DNA of 64,000 nt from positions 51,794-115,793 of the forward strand of contig JAMFSR010000039.1 in NCBI GenBank assembly GCA_026225395.1. Direction: 5' to 3'. The notes beneath the pieces were generated by a model. It searched no databases, was not told the DNA's origin, and was given only the letters and a program-made list of their open reading frames with translations. Both the position numbers and the translations under genes were made by a program. The DNA is from Granulicella sapmiensis (GTDB taxonomy: Bacteria > Acidobacteriota > Terriglobia > Terriglobales > Acidobacteriaceae). This document shows positions 8,141 to 18,200 of this stretch, in pieces (position 1 is the first letter of the stretch; every line of letters starts with the position of its first letter).

Positions 8141-10660
8141 CTAAGTGCTGTGTCCCAGTGCCAGATCGATGAGCGCCTTCTCCTCGAGGTCGTGAGCTTT
8201 AGCGGATCCAGTCGCAGGACTTGCGCTGGCGACTCGTTTCACGCTGGTAACCGCACGGTTGGTGGCAATCTGGCGGAGGAGCGGCATGACGTAGCTCAAC
8301 GCGCCCATGTTTCCAGGCTCTTCCTGTACCCACACAATTTCATGTGCTTCCGGATGCTGCAACAAGGCTGCATGCAGTTCGGCTTCTGGCCACGGGTAAA
8401 GTTGGTCGACAAAAATGATGCCGACTGCCTGATCACCACTCATGGGCATCTTGCGCTTCGCGCGTTCGACACGGAGATTGTGGCCGATTTTGCCAGAGCA
8501 TACAAGCAAACGTCGCGGATTTTCGACTTCACTGTCGGGCAGGACATTACGGAAGCTGCCTGTGGTGAAGTCCTGGAGTGTGGACATAGCGTCGGGATGG
8601 CGAAGCATCGACTTGGGTGTAAAGACGATGAGAGGCTTACGCCACTTTCGCATGGCCTGACGACGAAGAAGATGGAAATATTGCGCCGCTGTTGAAGGCT
8701 GGCAAATTTGAATATTGTCTTGCGCGGCGAGTTGGAGGTAGCGCTCGATGCGGGCCGAAGAATGTTCGGGGCCCTGACCTTCATAGCCGTGCGGCAACAG
8801 CATGACAACGCCAGAGAGCAGGCCCCACTTGGCTTCGCCAGCGGCGATAAATTGGTCGATGATGATTTGCGCGCCGTTCGCGAAGTCCCCAAACTGCGCT
8901 TCCCAGAGAATGAGGGCTTCCGGAAAGTCGCGCGAGTAACCATACTCGAAGCCCAGGCAGGCGGCTTCCGACAGCAGCGAGTTATGCACCTCCCAACGCG
9001 CTTGTGTGGGGGAGATAGCGGAGAGAGGAGAATAGCGCTGCTCAGTTTCGATGTCGATGAGGACGGAATGCCGTTGATTGAACGTTCCTCGTTGCGAATC
9101 TTGGCCGGTGAGCCGGACGGGCGTACCAGCCTTCAGAAGCGATGCGTAGGCGAGCAACTCCGCTGTACCGTAGTCGAATGGCTTGAGGCCCGCGCCCATG
9201 TCGATGCGAGGTTCAAGCACTGTCTTTTTAACCTTAGGATGTAGGTGGAATCCCAAGGGGGCGGTGGTGATGGCCTTGGTGAGAGCAGTAACTTCCGAAG
9301 CTTCGATGGCTGTCTGCGGGCGATCCTCCGGTCCGAGGGGACCTCCGCGGAATGCCTTCCAATAGTCGGGCAGTGCGTGCAATTCCGGCTTGTGTTCAGC
9401 TTTACTTGCGGCCTTCTGGTCGTCGAGGAAGGTCTGTTGAATGCTCTTGATTTCGTCTGTGGCGTCGACGCCCAGTTTCTTTGCATACAACTCGTAGAGC
9501 GGCGGATGATTCTTGATGATCGCGTAACGGCGTGGCGAGGTAACCGTCGGATCGTCCACTTCGGAGTGGCCATGGCGGCGGTAGCCGATGAGGTCAACGA
9601 CCACATCGGATCGGAACGTATGCCGATACTCGACGGCGATCGCGGCGACCCGCACCACTGCCTCGGGATCTTCGGCATTGACGTGGAAGATTGGGATAGG
9701 TAAGCGCTTGGCCAAATCCGTCGCAAAACGCGAGCTGTTGGACTCCTCCGGCATAGCGGTGAAGCCGAGCAGATTGTTGGTGATAATCTGCAACGCACCG
9801 CCCACGGTATACCCGTGAAGGTCGGCGAGATTGAGCGTCTCAGCCGTCACGCCCTGACCGGCGAACGCCGCATCGCCGTGAATGATGATTGGCAGAACCT
9901 GTTCTTTGCCCTCTTTGCCAAGTCGTTCCTGCCAGGCGCATGCACGGCCCATCACGACCGGGTTTACTGCTTCGAGATGCGAAGGGTTCGAAGCCAGGTG
10001 GAGGTGGATGACCTTGCCGTTGGGCGCGGTAAAGCTGCCAGTCGCTCCCATGTGATACTTTACGTCTCCTCCACCCATCGTGCTGCGCGGATCTACATCT
10101 TCAAACTTCGTGAAGATTTCAGCGCCTCCACGACCAATTGTGTTGGTCATCACGTTGAGACGACCCCGGTGTGCCATTCCGATGAGGGAGCGTGTAACGC
10201 CTACTTCACTCGCAGTAATAAATGTCTGCTCTAAATATGGGATGAGAGCAGTGAGGCCCTCGAGAGAGAATCGCTTGGTTCCGAGATACCTCTGCTGTGC
10301 GACCTGTTCGAAGAAGTCGGCTTTGATCAGGGCGGTCAGGATACGGGAGCGATCTTCTGCCGTGAAGGGCGTCGTCGTATAGTCTCGCTCGAGGCGCTCC
10401 TGAATCCACTCCCGCTTTTCTATGGACTGGATGTGCATGAACTCTACGCCGATCGTGCCGCAGTAGTATCGGCGCGCTTCCTCAGAATCGGGCCCATCCG
10501 GGACAGAGACGGGAAATGGCTCAGGAGGAAGGTACTGACCGAGCGGATCGAGTGCCGCCTGGAGATAGCCAAATGATCGAAAAACGTCAAAGGTGGCTTC
10601 CCGTTCACTGCTGCTGACGGATTCGGTAGGTTTAGGTGCTTGCCTAAATGGAGTAGCCAT
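8141..10660 (-). CDS. sucA: 2-oxoglutarate dehydrogenase E1 component
   Basis: 839 residues, a thiamine-diphosphate-dependent decarboxylase of the TCA cycle that passes the succinyl group to the E2 lipoyl domain. Characteristic E1o motifs: GMAHRGRLNVM, HLASNPSHLEAVNPVV, HGDAAFAGQGV, NNLLGFT, YRRHGHSEVDDP and GQDSQRGTFNQRH. It is shorter than the roughly 930-residue proteobacterial enzyme, mainly at the N-terminus. AGGGG lies just before ATG 10660. The E2/E3 genes are not beside it: the downstream neighbour is the convergent TPR-HTH gene, 28 bp away. Its substrate, 2-oxoglutarate, is also the product of the uronate dehydrogenase at the left edge. Confidence 0.95.
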   Translation of the reverse strand: MATPFRQAPKPTESVSSSEREATFDVFRSFGYLQAALDPLGQYLPPEPFPVSVPDGPDSEEARRYYCGTIGVEFMHIQSIEKREWIQERLERDYTTTPFTAEDRSRILTALIKADFFEQVAQQRYLGTKRFSLEGLTALIPYLEQTFITASEVGVTRSLIGMAHRGRLNVMTNTIGRGGAEIFTKFEDVDPRSTMGGGDVKYHMGATGSFTAPNGKVIHLHLASNPSHLEAVNPVVMGRACAWQERLGKEGKEQVLPIIIHGDAAFAGQGVTAETLNLADLHGYTVGGALQIITNNLLGFTAMPEESNSSRFATDLAKRLPIPIFHVNAEDPEAVVRVAAIAVEYRHTFRSDVVVDLIGYRRHGHSEVDDPTVTSPRRYAIIKNHPPLYELYAKKLGVDATDEIKSIQQTFLDDQKAASKAEHKPELHALPDYWKAFRGGPLGPEDRPQTAIEASEVTALTKAITTAPLGFHLHPKVKKTVLEPRIDMGAGLKPFDYGTAELLAYASLLKAGTPVRLTGQDSQRGTFNQRHSVLIDIETEQRYSPLSAISPTQARWEVHNSLLSEAACLGFEYGYSRDFPEALILWEAQFGDFANGAQIIIDQFIAAGEAKWGLLSGVVMLLPHGYEGQGPEHSSARIERYLQLAAQDNIQICQPSTAAQYFHLLRRQAMRKWRKPLIVFTPKSMLRHPDAMSTLQDFTTGSFRNVLPDSEVENPRRLLVCSGKIGHNLRVERAKRKMPMSGDQAVGIIFVDQLYPWPEAELHAALLQHPEAHEIVWVQEEPGNMGALSYVMPLLRQIATNRAVTSVKRVASASPATGSAKAHDLEEKALIDLALGHST

Positions 10661-11411
10661 AGCCCCTTCATCCTAGACGTTTCGAATATACGTTGCACTC
10701 TCTGGTTCGGTAATCGCATAAAATTCTATGTCCAGTAGCCAAAAAGGATCATGTCCGCTAAGGACATTGCTAGGTGCGCGACCGGAATAAGAGAAGGCTG
10801 GTCGTTAACTGACTCGGGTCCAAATCTTTGATCTGGACGGGCCCATGGCGGCGTGCGGAATAGTTTGTAAAGGGCGTTGTGACAGACTGGTGCGTCCTAC
10901 ACCCGGATGAAGGTGATTGGCGACGCTGGCACCATTGTTCCAGCTCCCGAGACTTCATTGGGCGGCTGGAACGGTCAGGTAGTTATCGAGATTTCACCAA
11001 CCCCAAAGCCGAGCAGTTCATTTATAGCTACTGCGTTTCTAACTGCTTGGTGCTCAACTACCTCTTGAAGCTCCCGTTCGGACAAAGTCGAGACTACCAG
11101 AGCGCATTGAGTGGTATCACTATCCGGTCGGCTCCAGTTGGGCTGTCAACGGCATAGAACGCCGCGGATCTAAATTCGTCAATCAACTCGAGATACGCAA
11201 CCGGTCAGAATCGCATCGTGCTTTGCATTTTGCATATATACATCTTTGCATCGGCTGTTACATACTGTGTTGCGTTGAACATTCAGGATATTTAAGCAGT
11301 TTTGTCGGCACGTAGTTAAGCCTAGGTCTTTCATAGCGAAGCAGCTTAGGCACCGCTGCTAAGGCCGAACGAATCCATGACGCCTTTCGGCGTATGTGGG
11401 GAGTGATCCAT
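10661..11411. other. long intergenic region without a recognisable gene
   Basis: About 750 bp between sucA and the MFS transporter. Short open frames exist (for example 10879-11157 plus and 10770-10958 minus) but none has a credible ribosome binding site, domain or homologous feel. The right end contains three TTTGCAT repeats (11222-11251), listed separately. Confidence 0.5.
11222..11251. promoter_or_regulatory. three TTTGCAT repeats upstream of hexuronate-type transporter
   Basis: TTTGCAT occurs at 11222-11228, 11229-11235 and 11245-11251, that is two head-to-tail copies and a third after a ten-base AT-rich spacer. The set lies 160-190 bp upstream of the transporter ATG. It could be a regulator binding array; no protein is known for it from the sequence alone. 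Confidence 0.35.
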
Positions 11412-12737
11412 ATGTCTGAGTCGAATTTGCGAGCTGTCGTGCAGTGGGACGTATCCGGCAAGACGATTGAGTTCGACCCCAAGCGATGGATGATCATCGT
11501 ACTCCTCAGTATTGGAGTAATCATTGCCTTCATCTCGCGAACGAATCTTTCGTCAGCCCTAGCCTACAAGCCCTTTGTTCAAATGTTTCAACTCTCCAAT
11601 GTCGATCGGGGAGCGTTGAACTCGGCTTTCTTCTGGTCCTATGCCGCTCTGCAAATTCCAGCGGGATTACTAGTGGATCGCTATGGAGTCAAAAAGCCTT
11701 ACGCAATCAGTTTCACCATCTGGTGTGTTGCCTCTGCGCTAACCGGTCTAACGCACTCCCTTTCCCAGCTGACGACCATGCGTATCCTGACTGGCGCTGG
11801 AGAAGCGATCGTCACACCCGCGACCTATCGCTGGATCAGGCTCAATTTTCCGGAGCGCGAGAGTGGGCGGGCCGTAGGCATTTACGTCGTGGGTACCAAG
11901 ATAGGTGCCGCAATTGGAGCTCCGATCGCCACATGGTTAATCCTGGCTTATGGATGGCAAGCCATGTTCATCATTATTGGAACGGCCGGTCTTATCTGGC
12001 TCATCCCTTGGGCGGTGATGATCAAGGCTGACGGTCCGAAGACGAAAGCACCAGGCGAACGCTGGAGAAAGCCCTCCTCCACGATAACGTTTGGCGATCT
12101 CATGGCTAGTCCGGTGATATGGGGAACTCTTATCGTCAACTTTTGCTACAACTATTTTGTTTTCTATTGCATGACTTGGATGCCGGCCTACTTTGTCGAG
12201 CAGCGCCATCTATCGCTGGAGAGGATGAGTCTTTACTCCTTCTTCAGCTTCGGCGGCATAGCGATCGTCGCCTTCGCATCAGGGTGGTTGGCCGACATTC
12301 TCATCAAACGCGGCGGCAATTCGGTCGCTGTGCGAAAAGCATTCGTTGTCGGCGGCTTCATCCTTGCAGCGACTGAGATGTTCGGGGCGCGAGCGTCGTC
12401 CGTGCAGATGGCTCTCTTCTGGGCCGTGGTTTCGTTGTCGGGTTTGGGCCTGGCTTCTGCCAATCACCTCGCACTATGTCGCATGTCGCTCGTCCCGTCC
12501 GCATCGGTCGGTCTTGTCACAGGCATGCAGAACGTTGCCCTCAGCATGGCTGGGATCGTTGGTCCGCTTCTCTCTGGTTGGCTACTGCAAAAGACTGGAA
12601 GTTACACGGCTCCAATGGAGGCTATCCTCTTTTTCCTTGTGTTAGGAGCTGTAGCCTGTATCGTGCTGCTCCGGGAAAAATGGTCACCGGCGGTAACGAA
12701 CCACGACCTCGATCCAACAACCTATGCCAGTCGATAA
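11412..12737 (+). CDS. MFS transporter, anion:cation symporter (hexuronate/galactarate-like) family
   Basis: 441 residues with twelve predicted membrane segments. The loop after TM2 has the MFS motif A variant LLVDRYGVKKPYAIS, and TM4 carries RILTGAGEAIVTPATYRWI, the R-x-x-x-G-x-G-E-A pattern shared with ExuT/GudP/phthalate-type ACS transporters. Proton-coupled import of a sugar acid such as galacturonate or galactarate across the inner membrane is the likely role, which fits the pectin genes that follow. ATG 11412 is preferred over 11394 because GGGGAG (11398-11403) sits eight bases upstream. The specificity is inferred. Confidence 0.85.
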   Translation: MSESNLRAVVQWDVSGKTIEFDPKRWMIIVLLSIGVIIAFISRTNLSSALAYKPFVQMFQLSNVDRGALNSAFFWSYAALQIPAGLLVDRYGVKKPYAISFTIWCVASALTGLTHSLSQLTTMRILTGAGEAIVTPATYRWIRLNFPERESGRAVGIYVVGTKIGAAIGAPIATWLILAYGWQAMFIIIGTAGLIWLIPWAVMIKADGPKTKAPGERWRKPSSTITFGDLMASPVIWGTLIVNFCYNYFVFYCMTWMPAYFVEQRHLSLERMSLYSFFSFGGIAIVAFASGWLADILIKRGGNSVAVRKAFVVGGFILAATEMFGARASSVQMALFWAVVSLSGLGLASANHLALCRMSLVPSASVGLVTGMQNVALSMAGIVGPLLSGWLLQKTGSYTAPMEAILFFLVLGAVACIVLLREKWSPAVTNHDLDPTTYASR

Positions 12738-12774
12738 CGAGCTGACGCTACAGATTATTCGGTCGGAGAAGCCG

Positions 12775-13100
12775 AAGTGGCGGACGCCTTCGCAGATGTA
12801 TACCGGGTCCGTAAATTTGCGCGATATGGCATGACCGAGACGGTCCTGCACGTAGAAGACGTCTTCTTTGCCAGGTTGCGATGGAAATTGAGCGTATTGA
12901 GATTGAACTGCTTGGCTGTGCCGACTCTTTTTCAGCAAGCTCCATGGCCGGAAATAGTCCGTTCAACGCCTAAAAGCCCCACGAGATGGATGTGCAGATT
13001 CGGATGCGTCTGTCGTTGAGTCGGAAGATTGCGTTGCTGTCCATGCCATCGGCGGCGATCCGTTGGAACCCAAGTCGGTTTCACGTATTTCGGTTGTATG
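12775..13100 (-). pseudogene. decayed GH2 glycosidase fragment
   Basis: Minus-strand translation in changing frames matches the middle of the intact GH2 protein at 15298-18591 (its residues about 395-470). One frame gives GMDSNAIFRLNDRRIRI then SISWGF, a TAG stop where the intact protein has Trp, then ALNGLFPAMELAEKE (intact: GLNGMFPIPELAEKE). A second frame continues NLNTLNFHRNLAK (intact: GLNCLNFHRNLAK), and a third gives EDVFYVQDRLG (intact: EDVLRAHDRLG). So there is one nonsense codon and at least two frameshifts, with no start or active-site region left. It is a relic of a second GH2 gene, clearly non-functional. Confidence 0.85.
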
Positions 13101-13181
13101 TCTTTCCTGCGCGCAAGCGATATACGCGAGGCGAGTCGAAATCCGAGATTTCGGCAAATAAACTACGCTGAACTTAACGCT

Positions 13182-13295
13182 TTAGAAGTCGAAGGTGAGT
13201 GAGAACTTCACCGTGGGACCCACATCATCGCTATCGGCCAAAAGTGAAGGTCCGTGAGAGTCGCCACATTCCTCGTGGCGCGCCTTACCATCGGA
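13182..13295 (-). pseudogene. possible 3' relic of an outer-membrane beta-barrel gene
   Basis: A 37-codon minus-strand frame with no start ends in GPTVKFSLTFDF-stop. Alternating hydrophobic residues ending in Phe are the classical C-terminal beta-signal of outer membrane proteins. It lies just upstream of the GH2 relic and downstream of the LacI gene, and a TAG closes it on the 5' side. It may be the tail of a deleted receptor or porin. The evidence is short, so this is tentative. Confidence 0.3.
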
Positions 13296-13322
13296 CTAAA
13301 GGAAGACGCAGAAGTGCAATTT

Positions 13323-14315
13323 TTAGGAACACCCGCACGATCTGCGGCAAATCAATTCGCCCGGTAGGGAAATGGATTGTGGCTCTTTGGATCCCGATCC
13401 TTCGATTCGGCTAAATAGCATGTTCAACGCATAATGCACCATTGTGTCAATGGGCTGCCGAATGACCGTGAGGGGCGGGTCGACCAGCGGTGCAAAGCCG
13501 AAATCGTCAAACCCGATGATGGGTAAGCGATCCGCCGGCTTCAATCCAAGCTCTCTGAACGTCATGAGTACGTTAAGCGTTGCGAAATCGCTAAGTGATA
13601 AGAGCGCCGTTGGACGCTTCTTACCCTGAAGTGCAACACCGAGCACGAACCTAAGCTGATCGTAGTCTTGGGCCGTGATAATGGTGGGAGTGAGATGGCG
13701 ACTTGCCATGGCTTCCTTGTAGCCAGTAATCCGTTCTTTGAAGCTGTAGATCTCTGGCTTGCCGGTGACGCAGGCTATGTTTTTGTACCCATGTCCCAAG
13801 AGGTGTTCCGTCCCCATCCTTGCCGCTTCTCGGTTCCGTAAGAGCACGGAGTCGATATCGGAAGCCAGAAAGCTGTCGAACGCAACAATCGGGACATGTG
13901 GGAGTGCCGCCTGCACTTCCGCGGCGACAGTCCCCGGGGCAGAGGTAATAATGACGCCGTCTGCACGGAAACGTCGTAGTTTTGCTAGGTTGTCTTGCTG
14001 TTGGGACATCCGGTCCTGATGTGTCAAAGGAATTACGGTACAGCCGCGTTGTCTCGCGTCTTCTTCAATCAGCTGCATGGCCTGGCTGAAGAACACATTT
14101 GAGATCTTGGGCAAAATGACACCGATGGTCCGCGTACGTCCGATTCTCAACGCGCGTGCCGTCTCATCCAGTTCATATCCGAGCGTCTCCACTGCTTCCC
14201 GAATCCGCTTGGCAGCAGCAGGTTTCACCCGCACATCGCGCAAATATCGAGACACGGTGGAGGCGCCAACTCCCGCGAGAGCGGCGACGTCAATGACGGT
14301 GGCACGTTTTTTCAT
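13323..14315 (-). CDS. LacI-family transcriptional repressor
   Basis: 330 residues. The N-terminal LacI helix-turn-helix (VIDVAALAGVGASTVSRYL, residues about 7-25) and hinge helix (ETARALRIGRTRTIGVILP) precede a periplasmic-binding-protein-like sensor domain with IIGFDDFGFAPL and a C-terminus rich in cysteines (GELICRRSCGCS). Its close paralogue at 33466-34493 has the same architecture and tail but is frameshifted, so this is the only intact LacI protein in the window. Nine LacI-like palindromes (TGGCAACGWTGCCA type) lie at the pectin genes between 15 and 42 kb; this protein is the obvious candidate to bind them. The effector is probably a pectin-derived sugar, by inference. Confidence 0.93.
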   Translation of the reverse strand: MKKRATVIDVAALAGVGASTVSRYLRDVRVKPAAAKRIREAVETLGYELDETARALRIGRTRTIGVILPKISNVFFSQAMQLIEEDARQRGCTVIPLTHQDRMSQQQDNLAKLRRFRADGVIITSAPGTVAAEVQAALPHVPIVAFDSFLASDIDSVLLRNREAARMGTEHLLGHGYKNIACVTGKPEIYSFKERITGYKEAMASRHLTPTIITAQDYDQLRFVLGVALQGKKRPTALLSLSDFATLNVLMTFRELGLKPADRLPIIGFDDFGFAPLVDPPLTVIRQPIDTMVHYALNMLFSRIEGSGSKEPQSISLPGELICRRSCGCS

Positions 14316-14476
14316 TTGGAAACTTGTCCCTCACGGCAAATACGATGACCCATCATATCGCCTGATTTGGTACACCGCGCCGCGAGTGGTAATTGGACTT
14401 AGAGTGCGCTGAAAAGGTTCGGGCAAGAGGAATTTGGTCGAGCATCTATAAGATCTGCAAAAGCTTATCTGTCGCG

Positions 14477-15145
14477 TCAAGCATTTTCGAGCAGTCGCAT
14501 TTCCAAATGCTGCAGATGAGTTTTCATGGCGCGGCGGGCTTCTTGGGGGTCTCGGCCAGCGATCGAGGCAAACACTACTTCTCGCTCGCGCAGAATAGCC
14601 ATTCGGTGACAACGCAATGTGCCAAGATAGCTGTGGTGATCATATTTTGAGGCGAACATTTGCTTCCATAGACCATCGACAATCGCAATCATAGCGGTAT
14701 TATGGGAGGCATTTGCGATTGTCAGATAGAACTGCTCGTCAATATCCAGCTCATTGGTGCCGTACGTCGGTTCACAGGCCATCTGGTGCAGAACCTGTTC
14801 AATCTTCGAGAGATCGCGTGCCGAAGCGAAGGCGGCGGCCTGAGCTGCTGTCGCGCTCTCAATCAAAATTCTGGCCCGCAGTATTTCGAATGCGCTCGGC
14901 CCAGACGGAAACGAAAGAAGGACAGCTGTTGAGCCCCTCACGTAGATACCTGTTCGGTTTCTCTCGACCTCCCCGGTGACTTCCAGGGCGACCAGAGCTT
15001 CCCGGAGCACGGGTCTGCTCACTCCACAGAGCTTTGCGAGATCAATCTCTCCGGGCAGACGGGCGCCCGGGCCCAGGTCGGCCTCTCCTATGTACTGGAC
15101 AATGCTGTTGCGGATTGCCTGATAGCGCTTCCGCATCATCTCCAT
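14477..15145 (-). CDS. GntR-family transcriptional regulator, FadR/FCD type
   Basis: 222 residues. Winged helix at about 8-75 (ARLPGEIDLAKLCGVSRPV, LREALVALEVTGEVER) and FCD effector domain at 85-215 with DEQFYLTIANASHN. It resembles regulators of uronate and gluconate catabolism (ExuR/UxuR/LldR group). A LacI-type palindrome at 15193-15206, about 50 bp upstream of its start, suggests that it is itself under the pectin LacI control. It lies between the LacI gene and the GH2 gene, all on the minus strand. Confidence 0.9.
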   Translation of the reverse strand: MEMMRKRYQAIRNSIVQYIGEADLGPGARLPGEIDLAKLCGVSRPVLREALVALEVTGEVERNRTGIYVRGSTAVLLSFPSGPSAFEILRARILIESATAAQAAAFASARDLSKIEQVLHQMACEPTYGTNELDIDEQFYLTIANASHNTAMIAIVDGLWKQMFASKYDHHSYLGTLRCHRMAILREREVVFASIAGRDPQEARRAMKTHLQHLEMRLLENA

Positions 15146-15192
15146 GCCAGTGGCCTCTCATTGTCACTTCTCGGTCAATCCTACAAAATAAC

Positions 15193-15206
15193 TGGCATCG
15201 TTGCCA
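15193..15206 (-). promoter_or_regulatory. LacI-type operator (TGGCATCGTTGCCA)
   Basis: 14-bp palindrome with a central CG, the form typical of LacI-family operators. Located 48-61 bp before the GntR start. On the minus strand a TATTTT-like -10 follows it, so binding would block that promoter. Confidence 0.7.
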
Positions 15207-15297
15207 ATATTTATTTCGACATTGTGTATCAACCGTAGTATTCGAAAGATTGGAGCGCGTTTTGGGAGCCGTGCATCTCCTCCTGGAGCAGAAACCA

Positions 15298-18200
15298 CTA
15301 TGAGCTTAGCCAGGTCAACACATTCTTGAGGAACCGCTGTTGCATCACCGGATGAAAGTCGGGGACACGATGATATACAAGCTTTCCTTTACCAAACTTG
15401 GTCGTAAATGTTCCAGCGCCCAGATTGCGGTCGTGGTCACGCGAGTAGGCGACGATCACGTCAATTGCTTCGCCAGTAGCCGCCTGATCAATCAGCAATC
15501 CGTTCGAAGGCCGTCCCTCAGCCTGATAGAAGCCACCCATCGCCTGATCGACGGGCATGCCTTCAAACAGGGCGTGCTGCCGGACGATGTACCAGTTGCC
15601 CATCCAGGGCGCTCGAAAGTCTCCCACCGCGCCGCGATATGTAAACGCACCAGCAGCCGCTAGCTGTTTCGCCACGCCGTCAGAAAGTGCATCTGTTTGC
15701 GGGATCACGAGCAGAGGTGTTCCCGAGCTTAGCGCCTCGATAATTCCATTCTCGAGCTCGCCGGATATGGGCGCCACCGCTTTGTTACCGGTACCTTTCC
15801 CAGTGGGGAGAGATTCTCCCGTCGTTTCCCCAACATTCTCTTCGGCGGTCCCACCTGCCTTTAGGCCTGCGGAGACGATCACATCGAAAACCTGGCCTGC
15901 TTTGAACTCTGAGACAGTGGTTCCTTTCAAGTTTTGCAGTTGCTTCCTGAGTGACGGTGTGATGCCCGATGCCCCGATCCGCAGTTGTTTCGCGGTCTTT
16001 GATTCTACGTTCGCAACCCAGATTTCCTTGATTTGTGTGGCAAGTGGTTCGGAGGATAGAGAAAAACGGAAACGATAGAGTCCCTCTTCCTCAAGACGAG
16101 GCGTTTCGAAGCCTGATTTAAGCAGATAGCTGAACTGGTCCTTCACATGCGCAGGCGCTGGTAGAGTCATCAACTCTTTTCGTTTGCCGCTGGGCGTCAC
16201 CATGGCGAAAATAAGCGTACCTATTGCTGCGTTCGTTGTGTCGTTGGCCAGAAAAAGGTCGAAGTTCGCTGAGCTTCCTAAGGCGACGCTAAGCGTGTGC
16301 TGCTTCGCGATGGGGCGCACTGGAAGAAGTGACCCAGCAATAAGCTGTGGGTCGCTCTTGAAATTACGCAGGTTGTCCACGATCCCGGAGTGGTTCTCGA
16401 TAGAGGTCGATTCCCATCCCGAGATGGCTGCAAAATCGAGTTCGTCGGAAATGCGCGCGTTCTCCATATAGTTCATCCAAGACTCGTAACAAGTGCGACC
16501 CACCGCGAGGAAAACATGGTCGGGTGTGGGAAACGCCTGTCGGAACTTCCACTTGTCTAGAAACTTGTTGTAGCCGGCGACGATCTCCTCATGATCAGTC
16601 AGGTCGTAGCTATCTCCGCCGTACCTCTTATAAGTGTCTGTAATTTGGTGGATCATGAGACCGTGGACATCTGGCCGGGCGCATCCCTCCATTTCGCCAA
16701 ACTCTGTCAGCGTATCTTTGTAAGGAGCCCTATAAGTAAATTCTGTGGGGCTCTTATAGAACTTGTCGTACCATTGATCTCCGGCGCCCTGATGGTTGTT
16801 CCACCACGCACCGGCCTTCTCCTCATCGGAGCGGTGCAGTTTCGGGCTGTAGGGTTCATACCAGGCTTGTGCCGCGCCGCGAGCGACGAAACCATCATTA
16901 AGGACAATGCAGCGGCTGGGATCTTCGGCCCGCATAGCCGCCAGCACGTCTAGGGTGGCCGGATTTTTCAGGTCCGCGCCGATCTCATTCTGTAGGCAAT
17001 ATTCGATGAGGCAGGGATGCGATCGATGGGCTTTCACCATCTCCACACATTTCACGAACATGTATCGTTGGGCAAACAGATCGGCTTCATTTACAGGTCT
17101 TTCCATGACCGTTCCCGCGGTGTTCGCCTGGGCGCCCTTCGGAAGCTTTCCGATGGCCATCTTACCCGCGCCCGGCTCCATATATCGCAATAGTCCCAGG
17201 CGATCGTGTGCCCGGAGTACATCTTCTTTGGCGAGGTTGCGATGGAAGTTCAAACAATTCAACCCCAGCACTTTTGCCTGCGTCACTTCTTTTTCAGCGA
17301 GCTCGGGTATGGGAAACATGCCGTTCAGTCCCCAAAATCCCCATGAAATTGCCGTGTAGATCCTGATGCGTCGCCCATTCAAACGAAATAGCGCGTCCTT
17401 TCCAAGGCCTTCGGGAGCGAACCATCGAAACCCGAAGGCAACGCTTCGTGCGTCCGTTCCCGTCCTTATCTTCAGGTGGTATAGCACTGGATGATCGAGG
17501 TCCCAAATGGTAGCGTCCCTGCAAGTCAGGTCAAAACACACGGTCAGAGTTTTCTTGTCGCCTTCTTGGCGTTTGCCCGCTTGGATCATCCCATGGCCAT
17601 CTACGATACCGTGGGGAGCACCATCATCTTGACGTTCCAGTGCCCTTCCTGTGAGGGGATCAACGATGTCAAATGACAGCTGATGCGCCGCCGTGGCGAT
17701 GTCCCCACCCTCTAGCTGTACATAAGCTGTAACTTTTCCGGCTTCAGGAGTGTTCAAGACCCATGCGTCCTTGATTCGGGTCGCATCGTGCGCGCTGATC
17801 GTCATGCCGCGATCAAGACCGCCGAATCCATGGGAGCGGTAGAGGGAGACCTTGCCCCACTTTGCGTTCAGTCCGTCGACCCAGTCGAAACGCCCAAAGG
17901 GATTAGTAATCCGAATCGCCAGGACGTTTTCTTCCCCGGGCTTCGCAGCGTGAGTGAGGTCGGCTTCGAACGGTAGTTCCTCCACGATCGAGTAGCCCAC
18001 AAGCATCTGATTGAGATAGACCTCGGCTCGCAGGTGAGCTCCGCGAACATGAAGGAAGATGCGCTTTCCCTTCATTGATGCGGGAATGTTGATGTTTCGA
18101 TACCACCACGAAACGCCGAAGTAAGCTCCGTTCTGCGGTACGGTATCATCTGCCGGCGGTATTACATCGCGTTCCGGTGCCGCGTATCGATATTCCTCCG

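Noticed and set aside
8042..8695. 217-codon plus frame overlapping the sucA 3' end
   Set aside because: Antisense to sucA and overlapping the end of the TPR-HTH gene in another frame; no motifs.
10879..11157. 92-codon plus frame in the sucA-transporter gap
   Set aside because: No ribosome binding site, no recognisable fold; not reported as a gene.
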